Source: an uncultured Erythrobacter sp.
GTDB lineage: Bacteria; Pseudomonadota; Alphaproteobacteria; Sphingomonadales; Sphingomonadaceae
Direction of reading: 5' to 3'
DNA length: 64,000 nt
Assembly (NCBI RefSeq): GCF_947499705.1
Contig: NZ_CANMPJ010000001.1
Location: 903,501 to 967,500 of the forward strand
Shown here: positions 43,396 to 52,651 of the stretch, piece by piece
How positions within the stretch are numbered: the stretch's first letter is position 1
Layout of the letters: every line of letters begins with the position of its first letter
Notes under the pieces: model-generated
Database searches by the model: none
What the model was told of the DNA's origin: nothing
What the model saw: only the letters and a program-made list of their open reading frames with translations
Translations under genes and position numbers: made by a program

Positions 43396-44184
43396 ATGAT
43401 TCGATCCTCTCAATCCGATCCGTTCCTCTCGACCGAGGCTATCCACAACCTGCGCGATTACGGCGGCTATTCCGCTGCCGATGGCGGGCGAGTGACTACG
43501 GGCATGCTGTTCCGCTCGGGCCACCATGCTGAGGCCACCGAGACTGATCTTGGCACCGTTTCCGACCTTGGGCTTAGCCATGTGATCGACCTGCGCGGCG
43601 ACAGTGAACGGGCGAGGCATTCCTGCCGCCGTCCCGAAGGCTTCGAAGCGGAAGTCTTGTTCTTCGAAGGCGAAACCGCTGGTCTTGCGCCGCATCTGGA
43701 GGCCGCCGAAGGAAGCGTGGACGCTGTGAGCGCCCACCGAGCGATGGTGGAGCTCTATGGGGCGTTGCCGGATCGCGCCGGGTTGAACTGGATACTGAAA
43801 CAGTATTTTGCGGCGCTTGCCGAGGGGCAGGGCGCAAGCCTGGTCCATTGCGCCGCCGGGAAAGATCGCACCGGCATCGCAGTCGACCTGCTGCACCACA
43901 TTCTCGGCGTGCATCCCGACGATGCGATGCACGACTACCTGCTCACCAACCACTCACCCCGCAATGAAGAGCGGATCGCTCACGGCATGCAGTTGATGGG
44001 CGGCAAGTATGGCGCGAAAGACGAAGCAAGCATGCGGGTGCTGATGGGCGTCGATTCCGAATTTTTGGATGCAGCACGGCGGTCGGTAAGAGAACGGTTC
44101 GGGTCGATCGATGCTTACCTTGCAGAAACATTAGGTGTGGACGAGGCAAGGAAAGCTCGCCTCAGAGAGCGGCTGGTGGCGTGA
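43396..44184 (+). CDS. tyrosine-protein phosphatase family protein
   Basis: A 262-residue protein with LRDYGGY near the N-terminus, RSGHHAEATETDL and DLRGDSER, and the catalytic loop HCAAGKDRTG (Cys near residue 152), the P-loop of the Y_phosphatase3 family. Members act on phosphotyrosine or phosphoinositides. The ATG at 43396 is taken; a TTG three codons earlier is possible. It is followed by trxB after about 60 bases. Confidence 0.88.
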   Translation: MIRSSQSDPFLSTEAIHNLRDYGGYSAADGGRVTTGMLFRSGHHAEATETDLGTVSDLGLSHVIDLRGDSERARHSCRRPEGFEAEVLFFEGETAGLAPHLEAAEGSVDAVSAHRAMVELYGALPDRAGLNWILKQYFAALAEGQGASLVHCAAGKDRTGIAVDLLHHILGVHPDDAMHDYLLTNHSPRNEERIAHGMQLMGGKYGAKDEASMRVLMGVDSEFLDAARRSVRERFGSIDAYLAETLGVDEARKARLRERLVA

Positions 44185-44245
44185 CAAGCGTGCCATCCGC
44201 TCCCATATCTGCCTGCAACGAACACTAAGAACCAAGAGACTGACA

Positions 44246-45223
44246 ATGGCTACCCATCACACAAAAATGCTCATCATCGGCTCCGGCCCGGCAGGCTACA
44301 GCGCCGCGATTTACGCTGCACGCGCCATGCTTGAACCGATTGTGGTGCAGGGCCTGCAGCCGGGTGGTCAGCTAACCATTACCACCGATGTCGAAAACTA
44401 TCCGGGCTACCGCGAAGTGGTGCAGGGCCCGTGGCTGATGGAAGAGATGAAGGCGCAGGCCGAGCATGTCGGCACGCGGATGATGTGGGACACGATTGTC
44501 TCGGTCGATCTCGAAAGCGGCCCTCCCTACAAAGCGATCGGCGACAGCGGCGACGAATATATCGGCGAGACGCTGGTAATCTGCACCGGAGCGCAGGCAA
44601 AATGGCTGGGCGCGCCGGGCGAACAGGAACTGGGCGGTAAGGGTGTATCGGCCTGTGCGACCTGCGACGGCTTCTTCTATCGCGGCAAGAAGGTTGTTGT
44701 GATCGGCGGCGGCAACACTGCTGTGGAAGAAGCGCTGTACCTGACCAACCATTCCGACGACGTGACGCTGATTCACCGCCGCGATGAACTCCGCGCAGAG
44801 AAGATCCTTCAGGAGCGTTTGTTCAAGAGCCCGAAGATTTCGACTCTGTGGAACAAGACGGTGAAGAGCTTTGAGGCCGGCGAGGACGGGGCACTGCATC
44901 ACCTCGTGCTAGAAGACACGCAGACCGGCGAATCCTCGACGATCGAGACCGACGGAGCGTTCGTCGCGATTGGTCACGCACCTGCGACCGAGCTGTTCAA
45001 AGGCCAGTTGGCCATGGACGCCAGCGGCTATCTCGATGTCGAACCGGGCACGCCCAAGACGGCGATCCCGGGCGTATTCGCAGCCGGTGACGTGACGGAT
45101 CACGTCTATCGCCAGGCAGTCACCGCCGCAGGCATGGGCTGCATGGCCGCGCTCGACGGTGAGCGCTACCTTGCGACGTTGGAAGACGCACCCGCAGAGG
45201 CCGAAGTCGAAGCCGCCGAGTAG
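44246..45223 (+). CDS. trxB: thioredoxin reductase
   Basis: A 325-residue flavoprotein with the FAD motif IIGSGPAGYSAAIYAARA, the redox-active C137-A-T-C140 in SACATCDGFFY, the NADPH motif VIGGGNTAVEEALYL with HRRDELRAEKI, and C-terminal GVFAAGDVTDHVYRQA. It passes electrons from NADPH to thioredoxin. ATG 44246 is chosen over upstream in-frame starts because the family begins here; AAGAGA lies upstream. Confidence 0.95.
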   Translation: MATHHTKMLIIGSGPAGYSAAIYAARAMLEPIVVQGLQPGGQLTITTDVENYPGYREVVQGPWLMEEMKAQAEHVGTRMMWDTIVSVDLESGPPYKAIGDSGDEYIGETLVICTGAQAKWLGAPGEQELGGKGVSACATCDGFFYRGKKVVVIGGGNTAVEEALYLTNHSDDVTLIHRRDELRAEKILQERLFKSPKISTLWNKTVKSFEAGEDGALHHLVLEDTQTGESSTIETDGAFVAIGHAPATELFKGQLAMDASGYLDVEPGTPKTAIPGVFAAGDVTDHVYRQAVTAAGMGCMAALDGERYLATLEDAPAEAEVEAAE

Positions 45224-45235
45224 TGAGTTGTTCGG

Positions 45236-45688
45236 CTACTCGATGTAGCCGAACACTACCGTCGCCGCGTGGAAGATCATTGCGATTAGCACCACACTCG
45301 ACAGCGCGAACAGCACGAACCGAACCATTACCCGGTTGGCAGTGACCTGCACGAGTGAGTGCGCCACGCGCAGGCCGACATAGATCCACGCCAGCAAGGC
45401 GTGCTGGCCATCGCCATGTCCAACCATCGCGAGCAGCAGCGCGACGGCGTAAAACAGCGTCGGCTGTTCGTGCAGGTGGTTGTAATTGTCGGCCTTCCAG
45501 TTGACCTTTTCGGGCAGTTTCTGGCGCAGTTCGGCCCCTGTAGTGCCGACCAGTTTCGCAGGCGCTTCGATATCCGGCGCTTTAGACATGGCGGGAATGC
45601 GGGTGACATACATCCACGCCCACATGATCATGGTCCACACCATCAGTGCGACTAGCGGCTGGAATATTTGTGCTTCGATAATGGTCAT
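45236..45688 (-). CDS. MAPEG-family membrane protein
   Basis: A 150-residue protein with four hydrophobic helices and the family features NYNHLHEQPTLFYAV and YVGLRVAHSLVQ. MAPEG proteins include microsomal glutathione transferases; bacterial roles are often unknown. The start shares ATGA with the upstream MAPEG gene; the two are related tandem copies (HLHEQPTLFYA in both). Confidence 0.85.
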   Translation of the reverse strand: MTIIEAQIFQPLVALMVWTMIMWAWMYVTRIPAMSKAPDIEAPAKLVGTTGAELRQKLPEKVNWKADNYNHLHEQPTLFYAVALLLAMVGHGDGQHALLAWIYVGLRVAHSLVQVTANRVMVRFVLFALSSVVLIAMIFHAATVVFGYIE

Positions 45689-46137
45689 CCAACTACTCCC
45701 GGATCGGCAAAGACGGTCGCCATAACGGCGCGGATGGCGAGGGCAACGAGAACGATCGTGCTGAGCAGGAACAGAGCGAACCTGATTGGAAGCTTGTTGA
45801 ACAAGATCTGCCAAAGCGAATGCACGATGCGCAGACCGACATAGCTCCAGGCGAGCAACACATCGGTCGCGCCCGGTCCGACAATCGCGAGGATCATCAC
45901 GACCGCGTAAAACAGCGTCGGCTGTTCATGCAGGTGCGTATGGTTGTGCGCGGGCCAATTGGCCTTGTCCGGGATCTTGCCTTCAAGGTCCTGACCCCGT
46001 CCGCCTTGCTTGTCGGTGAAGACTGACTTGTCTTCGACCTTGGCGATGGCTCCGAAGCGGACCGGGACGATCCAGAACAGGATAATCAGCGTCCAGACCA
46101 CCAGAACGGCAGCAGGAGCCAGAATTTGCGCTTGCAT
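45685..46137 (-). CDS. MAPEG-family membrane protein
   Basis: A 150-residue, four-helix protein with HNHTHLHEQPTLFYAVV and YVGLRIVHSLWQ, a paralogue of the next gene on this strand. They may form mixed oligomers, since MAPEG proteins work as trimers. It lies 66 bases downstream of btaB on the same strand. Confidence 0.85.
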   Translation of the reverse strand: MQAQILAPAAVLVVWTLIILFWIVPVRFGAIAKVEDKSVFTDKQGGRGQDLEGKIPDKANWPAHNHTHLHEQPTLFYAVVMILAIVGPGATDVLLAWSYVGLRIVHSLWQILFNKLPIRFALFLLSTIVLVALAIRAVMATVFADPGVVG

Positions 46138-46203
46138 CGAGACGATCCCCTCTTCTCTCTTTTGCGCTACCTGCGAAAGCGGGGGACCATTGTCAAATGC
46201 AAC

Positions 46204-46866
46204 CTATGCGGAGGTGGTGGGTGCCTTGAGGACGTGCAGCTGGAAATAGCCGAACCTGCCGCGTGTGCTCGTGAGGCAGAGGCCACGTTCGTCAGCGATC
46301 TGCTGCGCCACGCTGGGCAGCGCCGAGCGGGTCCGGACATGGAACTTCGCGAGCCAGGCATGAAGCATGCGTTCGAACGGACCGGGAAGGCCGCTCAAGT
46401 CGCCGAAATCCACCACATGCAATTGCCCGCCGGGCGCAAGCTGTGCTGCGGCATGGTCGAGCGCCGTTTCCCAGTCCGGGATCATCGATAGTGAATAGGA
46501 CAGGACGATCCGTTCAAAGCCTTCTTCGTCGAACATCTGCTGGCTATCGAAAGAGCAGGCATCGCCAGCGCCCAGCTTCGCTCCATCGCCTACCGCCTTG
46601 CGCGCGTTCTTTAGCATCTCTTCCGAGATATCGAGGCCGAACAATCGAACGACGGGCCATTTCTTGCCGATTTTGGAGAGGTTACGCCCGGTGCCGCACG
46701 CCACTTCGAGCACCCGCATTCCGGGCCTTGCATCCAAGCCATCGATCAGCGTGTCCCGGCCGAACAGGTAGTATTTGCGGGTCAGATCATAGAAGTGTCG
46801 CTGCCCGCGATAGACCGAGTCCATCAGCGCGGCGTGATTGCCCGTGGCATTTGCCTTCGTGCTCAT
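46204..46866 (-). CDS. btaB: SAM-dependent methyltransferase, probably BtaB (diacylglycerylhomoserine N-methyltransferase)
   Basis: A 220-residue class I methyltransferase with VLEVACGTGRNLSKIG (motif I), FGLDISEEML, LSYSLSMIPDW and GGQLHVVDFGDL. The fold alone would read as UbiE-like. It starts one base inside the btaA stop (TGATG), the usual btaA-btaB arrangement, so the likely role is triple methylation of diacylglyceryl homoserine to the betaine lipid DGTS. Confidence 0.85.
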   Translation of the reverse strand: MSTKANATGNHAALMDSVYRGQRHFYDLTRKYYLFGRDTLIDGLDARPGMRVLEVACGTGRNLSKIGKKWPVVRLFGLDISEEMLKNARKAVGDGAKLGAGDACSFDSQQMFDEEGFERIVLSYSLSMIPDWETALDHAAAQLAPGGQLHVVDFGDLSGLPGPFERMLHAWLAKFHVRTRSALPSVAQQIADERGLCLTSTRGRFGYFQLHVLKAPTTSA

Positions 46867-48080
46867 CAGGTCAGCTCATAAAGGTGCACGCCGCCATAGA
46901 TCGACGAGCGGTCTCGCGCAGTCAGGTCTGCCGATTGTTCCTCAAGGTAGTTCCACCGGGATAGGATGGCATCATCGAGCCGCCCGGGGAGCAGGCTAGG
47001 CTCGGCAGCGGTCCGGAAGAGCACGCGTGCGCCCGGCTTCGCAGCGTAAGTGATGCGGCTCCAAAGCTCGTCGAGTTGGGCGTCGTTCATCCAGTCCTGC
47101 GCATCCAGCAGCACGAACCGATCAAGGCTCGCCTCATCCCTGTCTCCGATCCACTGCACCATATTGGCGCGGCGCACATCGAGCCGCTCGATCCGCTCGC
47201 GCATCGCCTCCCAATTCGCGCGCTGGAGATAGGGCGGCATCGCCGCGCTTTCCGACCGTTCATAGCCGCGCCCGAAGGCCTGCCATGCGAAGTAGTTGTC
47301 CTTGATCTCGAAATCGCAGGCGAGCTTTTCGAGACGGCGGCGCAGAACTTCTGCCATGCGTTCATCGCCTGCCAGCTCGTCGAACTGTGCAGGCGGGATG
47401 CCGAGGCCGAACAGCGAGGCCGGTTGATTGGTCAGCCAGCGGACGAACTTCTTGTCGAACACCGGGGCAAGCTCGGTCTCGAAAACCTCGCGCTGCTCTT
47501 CCATCGTCTCGGCTTCGAGCAGCTTGTGGAGGTCGATCTTGTAGAGCTTGGCGAAGATGTGCGCGAGGCCGATGAAGTTGCCGAGCAGCCCTTTGCGATA
47601 CAGGCCCTTGGTGAAATAGCTGATCCGCCTGCGCCCGCGAATGTCGCGCTTTTCCCAATATTTGCGGCTTTCTGTGTCGAGATGCGGCGCGATCATCTCT
47701 TTGTAGACTGCCTTGTTCTCCTTGTGATCGGCATGGCCGAAGAACCGGTGGAAGCGCTCGTAATTTGGCAGGTGCTTGATCGCGGTGATTTTCAGGTGGC
47801 CAAGCGCGATATGCGCGCGATTGAGGTCGACTGCTGTAACGCTCGCAGGATTGGCGGTGAGATAGGAAAGCGCGTTGCAGCTGCCACTGGCGATGCACAT
47901 CACATTGCTGTCGGGCTCGATCGCGAGACCCTCCATGTCGACCACCGGGTCTTCCCAGATCTGCGCATAGACCAACCCGTTGAATGCGAGCGCAAACGCC
48001 TTGTCGAGGATCTTGTCGCCGACCGACGAATCCTTTCGGACCACTGCATCGTGGATGATCCGCTTTGCCTGAGCTGCCAT
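46866..48080 (-). CDS. btaA: BtaA, SAM:diacylglycerol 3-amino-3-carboxypropyltransferase
   Basis: A 404-residue DUF3419 protein with IWEDPVVDMEGLAI, IASGSCNALSYLTANPASVTAVDLN (SAM site), a central helical region and QWIGDRDEASLDRFVLLDAQDWM. BtaA moves the aminocarboxypropyl group of SAM onto diacylglycerol. Betaine lipids made by BtaAB replace phospholipids under phosphate limitation; no Pho box was recognised in the roughly 100 bases upstream. Confidence 0.92.
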   Translation of the reverse strand: MAAQAKRIIHDAVVRKDSSVGDKILDKAFALAFNGLVYAQIWEDPVVDMEGLAIEPDSNVMCIASGSCNALSYLTANPASVTAVDLNRAHIALGHLKITAIKHLPNYERFHRFFGHADHKENKAVYKEMIAPHLDTESRKYWEKRDIRGRRRISYFTKGLYRKGLLGNFIGLAHIFAKLYKIDLHKLLEAETMEEQREVFETELAPVFDKKFVRWLTNQPASLFGLGIPPAQFDELAGDERMAEVLRRRLEKLACDFEIKDNYFAWQAFGRGYERSESAAMPPYLQRANWEAMRERIERLDVRRANMVQWIGDRDEASLDRFVLLDAQDWMNDAQLDELWSRITYAAKPGARVLFRTAAEPSLLPGRLDDAILSRWNYLEEQSADLTARDRSSIYGGVHLYELT

Positions 48081-48182
48081 TTCGAAAATGCCTCCTGGGG
48101 GGTGCGTCTTACGACATCAGATGACCGTTATATGGGGAGTGCGTGTCAGAAGTGCGACGGTTTTCGTGCCTATTCCGTAGCG

Positions 48183-49133
48183 TCAGTTACCTTGTGCAAT
48201 TGTAGCGGCGAAGGCGGCGGGATCGGCGTTGCCGCCAGTCAACAGGATCACGGTGCGGCTGTCGAGCGGCACTTTGCCTGCCAGTGCTGCGGCAAGAGCG
48301 GCGGCCCCGCCGGGTTCGATAACCATGCGCAGATTGGCAAAGGCCCAGCGCTGGGCGTGGCGCACTTCGTCGTCTGTGACTGTAACACCCGGTTCGGCGC
48401 GGCCATGCAGCAATTCGAGGTTGATCGGTTTGGTTGCGGTCGGTTGCAGCGCGTCGCAGATCGTCTTTGGCGCATCGGCAGCAGCGGACACGATTGCGCC
48501 CGCACTGAGCGCCTGCCCGACCATGTCCCAACCGAGCGGCTCGACAACGTGGATCGCCGTATCGGGACAAGCGAGACCAAGACCCGCTGCCAACCCTCCG
48601 CCGCCGCAGCAGGCAACCAGACGGCTTGGCTGCTCACCCAACTGCGCGGTGATTTCGATCCCGGCGCTGCCTTGCCCTTCGATGACCCAAGGGTCGCCGA
48701 ACGCGTGGACCAACGTGCCGCCTTGTTCTGCGATCAACTTGGCTGCAACCTCATCACGGTCTTCGCCTGGGCGCTCGTAGAGAACAACTTCGGCTCCCAG
48801 TCCGCGGGTGTTGGCGAGCTTCACCTCAGGGGCATCTCGCGGCATCACGATAGTCGCCTTGATGCCTAGCCGACGTGCCGCCCACGCCACGCCCTGCGCA
48901 TGGTTGCCGCTGGATACCGCGACCACGCCGCGAGCGCGCTCGTCTTCGGTCATTGCGCTGAGCCGGTGCCAGCCGCCCCTGATCTTGAACGCGCCAATTG
49001 GCTGGAGATTTTCCGCCTTCACCCAGCATTGAGTTCCGCCGATTTCGACTGGGAGCAATGGTGTCGGCGGCAGGATCGCTGCGATCTTCTCGGCGGCCTC
49101 GAGCACGCCTTTTTGGGTCGGAGTTCGGATCAT
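48183..49133 (-). CDS. PLP-dependent threonine/serine dehydratase family protein
   Basis: A 316-residue fold-type II enzyme. The Schiff-base lysine is K50 in LQPIGAFKIRGGWHRL. Next come SSGNHAQGVAWAAR, a CCGGGGLAAG phosphate-binding loop and a C-terminal LTGGNADP. It has no ACT regulatory domain, so it is of the catabolic or racemase-like type (threonine dehydratase, serine racemase or hydroxyaspartate dehydratase). It is divergent from the polyamine gene, 62 bases apart. Confidence 0.9.
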   Translation of the reverse strand: MIRTPTQKGVLEAAEKIAAILPPTPLLPVEIGGTQCWVKAENLQPIGAFKIRGGWHRLSAMTEDERARGVVAVSSGNHAQGVAWAARRLGIKATIVMPRDAPEVKLANTRGLGAEVVLYERPGEDRDEVAAKLIAEQGGTLVHAFGDPWVIEGQGSAGIEITAQLGEQPSRLVACCGGGGLAAGLGLACPDTAIHVVEPLGWDMVGQALSAGAIVSAAADAPKTICDALQPTATKPINLELLHGRAEPGVTVTDDEVRHAQRWAFANLRMVIEPGGAAALAAALAGKVPLDSRTVILLTGGNADPAAFAATIAQGN

Positions 49134-49195
49134 TTGTCCGCCTTAACGCATTGCATTAGAGCGCGCGCAAGATTCGATTTTGAAAGGCCATATCT

Positions 49196-50407
49196 ATGTC
49201 GACAGTTCTGGTGATCGGGGCAGGGGGCGTCAGCTCGGTCTGCGTCCATAAGATGGCGATGAATGCCGAGATTTTCAGCGATATCCATCTCGCCAGCCGG
49301 ACCAAGTCCAAGTGTGATGCGATTGCTGCGAGCGTGAAGGATCGCACCGGTCAGGATGTCGCGACATACGAAATCGACGCCGAAGAAGTGCCCGCGATGG
49401 TCAATCTGATCCGCAAGGTTCAGCCGAGCCTCGTGGTCAACCTTGCGCTGCCGTATCAGGATTTGCCGATCATGGACGCGTGTCTCGAGGCGGGCGTGCA
49501 TTATCTCGACACGGCGAACTACGAGCCGAAAGACGAGGCGAAGTTCGAGTATAAGTGGCAGTGGGCCTATCACGACCGCTTCAAGGAGGCCGGTCTGATG
49601 GCCTTGCTCGGCAGCGGTTTCGATCCGGGCGTCACCAGTGTGTTCACGATGTGGCTGAAGAAGCATAAGCTGAAGACGATCCGCCAGCTCGACATCCTCG
49701 ACTGCAATGGCGGCGATCATGGCCAGGCGTTTGCGACCAACTTCAACCCGGAAATCAATATCCGAGAAGTGACCGCTCCTGCGCGCCATTGGCAAAACGG
49801 TGAATGGGTCGAGACGCCTGCGATGCAGGTTTCAACCGAGTTCGACTTCGAGGCTGTTGGAACGAAAAACGCCTACCTGATGTATCACGAGGAGTTGGAA
49901 AGCCTCTCCAAGTTCATCCCTGAACTGGAGCGGGGTCGGTTCTGGATGACGTTCGGCGATGAGTATATCAAGCACCTGACCGTGCTGCAAAATGTCGGCA
50001 TGACCAGCATTGAACCAGTGCGGTATCAGGGCAAGGAAATCATCCCCCTGCAGTTCCTGGCCGCCGTGCTGCCCAAGCCTGAAAGCCTCGGTGAGACGAC
50101 CAAGGGCAACACCAATATCGGCGTGATCGCTACTGGTGAGGCCTCGGACGGTTCAGGCGAGAAGACGTTCTACATCAATAACATCTGCTCACACGAAGCA
50201 GCCTATGAAGAGACCGGCAATCAGGCGGTGAGCTACACAACGGGCGTACCTGCGATGATTGGCTCGGCCATGATGGTAACCGGCAAATGGTCAGGTGAGG
50301 GCGTGTTCAATATGGAAGAAATGGACCCCGATCCGTTTATGGACATGCTCAACGAGCACGGCCTTGCATGGCAGGTGAAGGAGCTTGATGGGCCGGTTGG
50401 GTTTTGA
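49196..50407 (+). CDS. carboxynorspermidine/carboxyspermidine synthase (saccharopine dehydrogenase family)
   Basis: A 403-residue protein with an N-terminal NAD(P) fold (VLVIGAGGVSSVCVHKMA), NLALPYQDLPIMDACLEAGVHYLDTAN, LGSGFDPGVTSVF and a saccharopine-dehydrogenase C-terminal domain. It condenses putrescine or diaminopropane with aspartate semialdehyde. The paired decarboxylase is at 52652 and a putrescine-forming decarboxylase at 56788, so the window holds a near-complete alternative spermidine pathway. Confidence 0.9.
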   Translation: MSTVLVIGAGGVSSVCVHKMAMNAEIFSDIHLASRTKSKCDAIAASVKDRTGQDVATYEIDAEEVPAMVNLIRKVQPSLVVNLALPYQDLPIMDACLEAGVHYLDTANYEPKDEAKFEYKWQWAYHDRFKEAGLMALLGSGFDPGVTSVFTMWLKKHKLKTIRQLDILDCNGGDHGQAFATNFNPEINIREVTAPARHWQNGEWVETPAMQVSTEFDFEAVGTKNAYLMYHEELESLSKFIPELERGRFWMTFGDEYIKHLTVLQNVGMTSIEPVRYQGKEIIPLQFLAAVLPKPESLGETTKGNTNIGVIATGEASDGSGEKTFYINNICSHEAAYEETGNQAVSYTTGVPAMIGSAMMVTGKWSGEGVFNMEEMDPDPFMDMLNEHGLAWQVKELDGPVGF

Positions 50408-50410
50408 TTC

Positions 50411-51016
50411 TTGGCTCAGAGGGTCGATACCTCTACCGATTTGAGGCATAGGGGTTCTTGCGTTTACTGCGGCAACTCACTTCGAGGTGCCAAAAAGTCT
50501 CGAGACCATGTGCCTTCAAAATCAGTGCTTGATCGACCGCTGCCAAGAACGATGGCGACCATCCCGACTTGTATCGAATGCAACAATTCGTTTTCGACCG
50601 TTGAAGAGTACATGGGGCAGTTCGTTAGGTCTTTGGCGAAACGTACGCGGCAGACTGATTTTGACGCCCCGCCCGATTTTGACGCGATTCGAACCTTCGT
50701 CATCAAAAATGCGAAAGCGCATTTGTTTTACGAAAATGGAGAGCCAAGGTTTGAAGATCCGTCAACAGTAGGTTTCGCGCCACTCTATGAGATGACGAAC
50801 GAGAGCCTTGCCTCATTTTTAGAGGGTAGCGGTCCATTTCAACCTTGGTGTGAGGTGGGTAGTCGATGGAATACACGTGTCGCTACGGGTGATGAGTTCG
50901 ACAGTCACGGTTTTCTTGTTGTGCAAGAAGGTACCTACCGCTTTCGCATTGAGGCTGGAGGTCTCGGCGTTAGTAGCATTCTGAGAGATCGGTTCGTCTC
51001 TGAAGTTTACTGGTGA
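50411..51016 (+). CDS. HNH-nuclease-like protein of unknown role
   Basis: About 201 residues. The N-terminal third has CVYCGN, then SRDHVPSKSVL and CIECNNSF, the paired Cys knuckles and D-H-x-P core of HNH/McrA-type zinc nucleases. The remaining 130 residues are not recognised. There is no ATG before the finger: TTG 50411 is used, four bases after the synthase stop, or TTG 50441. The gene is visibly AT-richer than its neighbours and separates the two polyamine genes, so it may be acquired. Confidence 0.65.
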   Translation: MAQRVDTSTDLRHRGSCVYCGNSLRGAKKSRDHVPSKSVLDRPLPRTMATIPTCIECNNSFSTVEEYMGQFVRSLAKRTRQTDFDAPPDFDAIRTFVIKNAKAHLFYENGEPRFEDPSTVGFAPLYEMTNESLASFLEGSGPFQPWCEVGSRWNTRVATGDEFDSHGFLVVQEGTYRFRIEAGGLGVSSILRDRFVSEVYW

Positions 51017-51076
51017 GAATAGTGAAGATCCAAACCGGTGATCGCGGCGACTAGGCCATTTTAGAACTCGATCAGG

Positions 51077-52501
51077 CTACCGGCCTTGTTTCCTGCTATA
51101 CGCCAAAGAAAGCCTGAAAACCGCCCACACCACACCCAGCACGGCGCTTGCGATCATCGCTAGACCCACGTCTGGCTGGAAAAGCCGAATTGCCGACAGA
51201 GGGGCGCCAAACAGGCTTGGGACGAGGCTTAGCAAGGCCCAAGCTGCCGCACCCGTGCTCAGCAATGGGAACCACAGGCTGAACAGTCCAAACGCTCCCG
51301 ACTTCGCGCGCAGGTCCGTGCGTTTGCGCCACGCCCAGATCATGCTGGCGAGATAGATCACCGGAAGCAACGCCAGAATGAGGAAACCCGCGATCATTCC
51401 CCATGATGTGCTTTCGCCGGAATAAGGCAAATCGAGATAGTGCGCGGTCACGCGGTTGCGCAGTTCGGTCGTCTGGCCAAATGCCATGCCGCTCCCGGCA
51501 TTGGTCAAAACCACAACCGCCCTCCGATCGGACGGTCGCATCGTGGCCAAGGCTTCGAAACCGGGGTTCGCGCCTGAGTGAAACACCAAACCCTGCTCTG
51601 AGTCGAGGAACCAGCCGAAGCCGTAATTGGGCGAGGCCTCGCTGGCTGGTCGCATCATCATCGCCTTGCCCTCAGCGCTGAGGAAGTCATCTTCACCATT
51701 CATCATCAACGCAAGGTAAGTGGCCATGTCCTTCGCGGTCGCGACGATGCCGCCTTGCGGTCCGGAACCGCGCCCTGTCAGGCTCTCATCGTTGGCGATC
51801 TTACCGAAGAAGAATGGGCGGTGGCCGGTTGCAGCCTCAGGACGGCGCTCGCCATCGAAAACATAGCTGTCTGCCATGCCTGCCGGAACCAGCACTTCCT
51901 CTGTCATATAGATATCAAACGGTTTGCCGCTGACGATTTCGATCACGCGACCAAGGATTTGATAGTTGGCGTTGGAATAGGCCCAGACCTCGCCTGGTCT
52001 ATTGGCAGGAGTGATTTCGGCGAGACCTCGCACGCGCCTTGCCAAGGCATCGGCATCTTGCGTCAAATCCGCTTGTGCTTCGTTGCCTTGCAACATGGAA
52101 TAGCCGCTGGTGTGGCTCAGCAATTGCGCAATGGTCGCCTGGCCCGCCTGCTTTCCAGCGAAGCCTTCGAGATATGTTTCCAGCGGTGCTTCAAGGTCCA
52201 GCTTGCCGGCTTCGACGAGCTGCATGATCGCGAGGGCGGTAAAGCTCTTGGAAACCGAGCCGATGATGAAGGGAGTTTCGCTGGTCACGGGATCGTCGAT
52301 TCCCTTGCGCTTCACCCCGAGTTCAAACCAGTCCAGTGGTTCTTCATGGACATAGCCATAGGCCATCCCCGGAACTCCCGAAGCCTCGAGATCGGACTGG
52401 GCATTCAAAGAGATCGCCACAGTCAGAGCTTGCACCGTCCCGATGCTGCCCAAAACCATGGCCAAGCTCAGCCAAATCGCGGCGATAATTCGTCCGAGCA
52501 T
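51077..52501 (-). CDS. beta-lactamase-fold serine hydrolase with C-terminal membrane helices
   Basis: A 474-residue protein. A signal peptide (to about 25) is followed by a class C-like domain with the S82-V-S-K85 nucleophile motif, the Y-S-N motif in VWAYSNANYQ, and HSGANPGF as a KTG-like box. Three hydrophobic helices at about 375-470 anchor it. Such proteins are usually peptidases or esterases of cell-wall material rather than drug-resistance enzymes. Confidence 0.88.
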   Translation of the reverse strand: MLGRIIAAIWLSLAMVLGSIGTVQALTVAISLNAQSDLEASGVPGMAYGYVHEEPLDWFELGVKRKGIDDPVTSETPFIIGSVSKSFTALAIMQLVEAGKLDLEAPLETYLEGFAGKQAGQATIAQLLSHTSGYSMLQGNEAQADLTQDADALARRVRGLAEITPANRPGEVWAYSNANYQILGRVIEIVSGKPFDIYMTEEVLVPAGMADSYVFDGERRPEAATGHRPFFFGKIANDESLTGRGSGPQGGIVATAKDMATYLALMMNGEDDFLSAEGKAMMMRPASEASPNYGFGWFLDSEQGLVFHSGANPGFEALATMRPSDRRAVVVLTNAGSGMAFGQTTELRNRVTAHYLDLPYSGESTSWGMIAGFLILALLPVIYLASMIWAWRKRTDLRAKSGAFGLFSLWFPLLSTGAAAWALLSLVPSLFGAPLSAIRLFQPDVGLAMIASAVLGVVWAVFRLSLAYSRKQGR

Positions 52502-52651
52502 CGCTATCCCCCAAATTCCACTGATTGCTCGCTACCATACCGGCTACCCCCTACAAACAGAGCGGGAGATTGCGAAACTGCTGCCGAGGGTACACATGGC
52601 CATGCGAAGCAGATCACTTAGTCACCATAGTTGAAGGTCAAGAAACTCCGC

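Noticed and set aside
47076..48869. 597-codon open frame on the plus strand
   Set aside because: It is antisense to btaA and the dehydratase, both of which have clear family motifs; it is an effect of high GC and codon bias.
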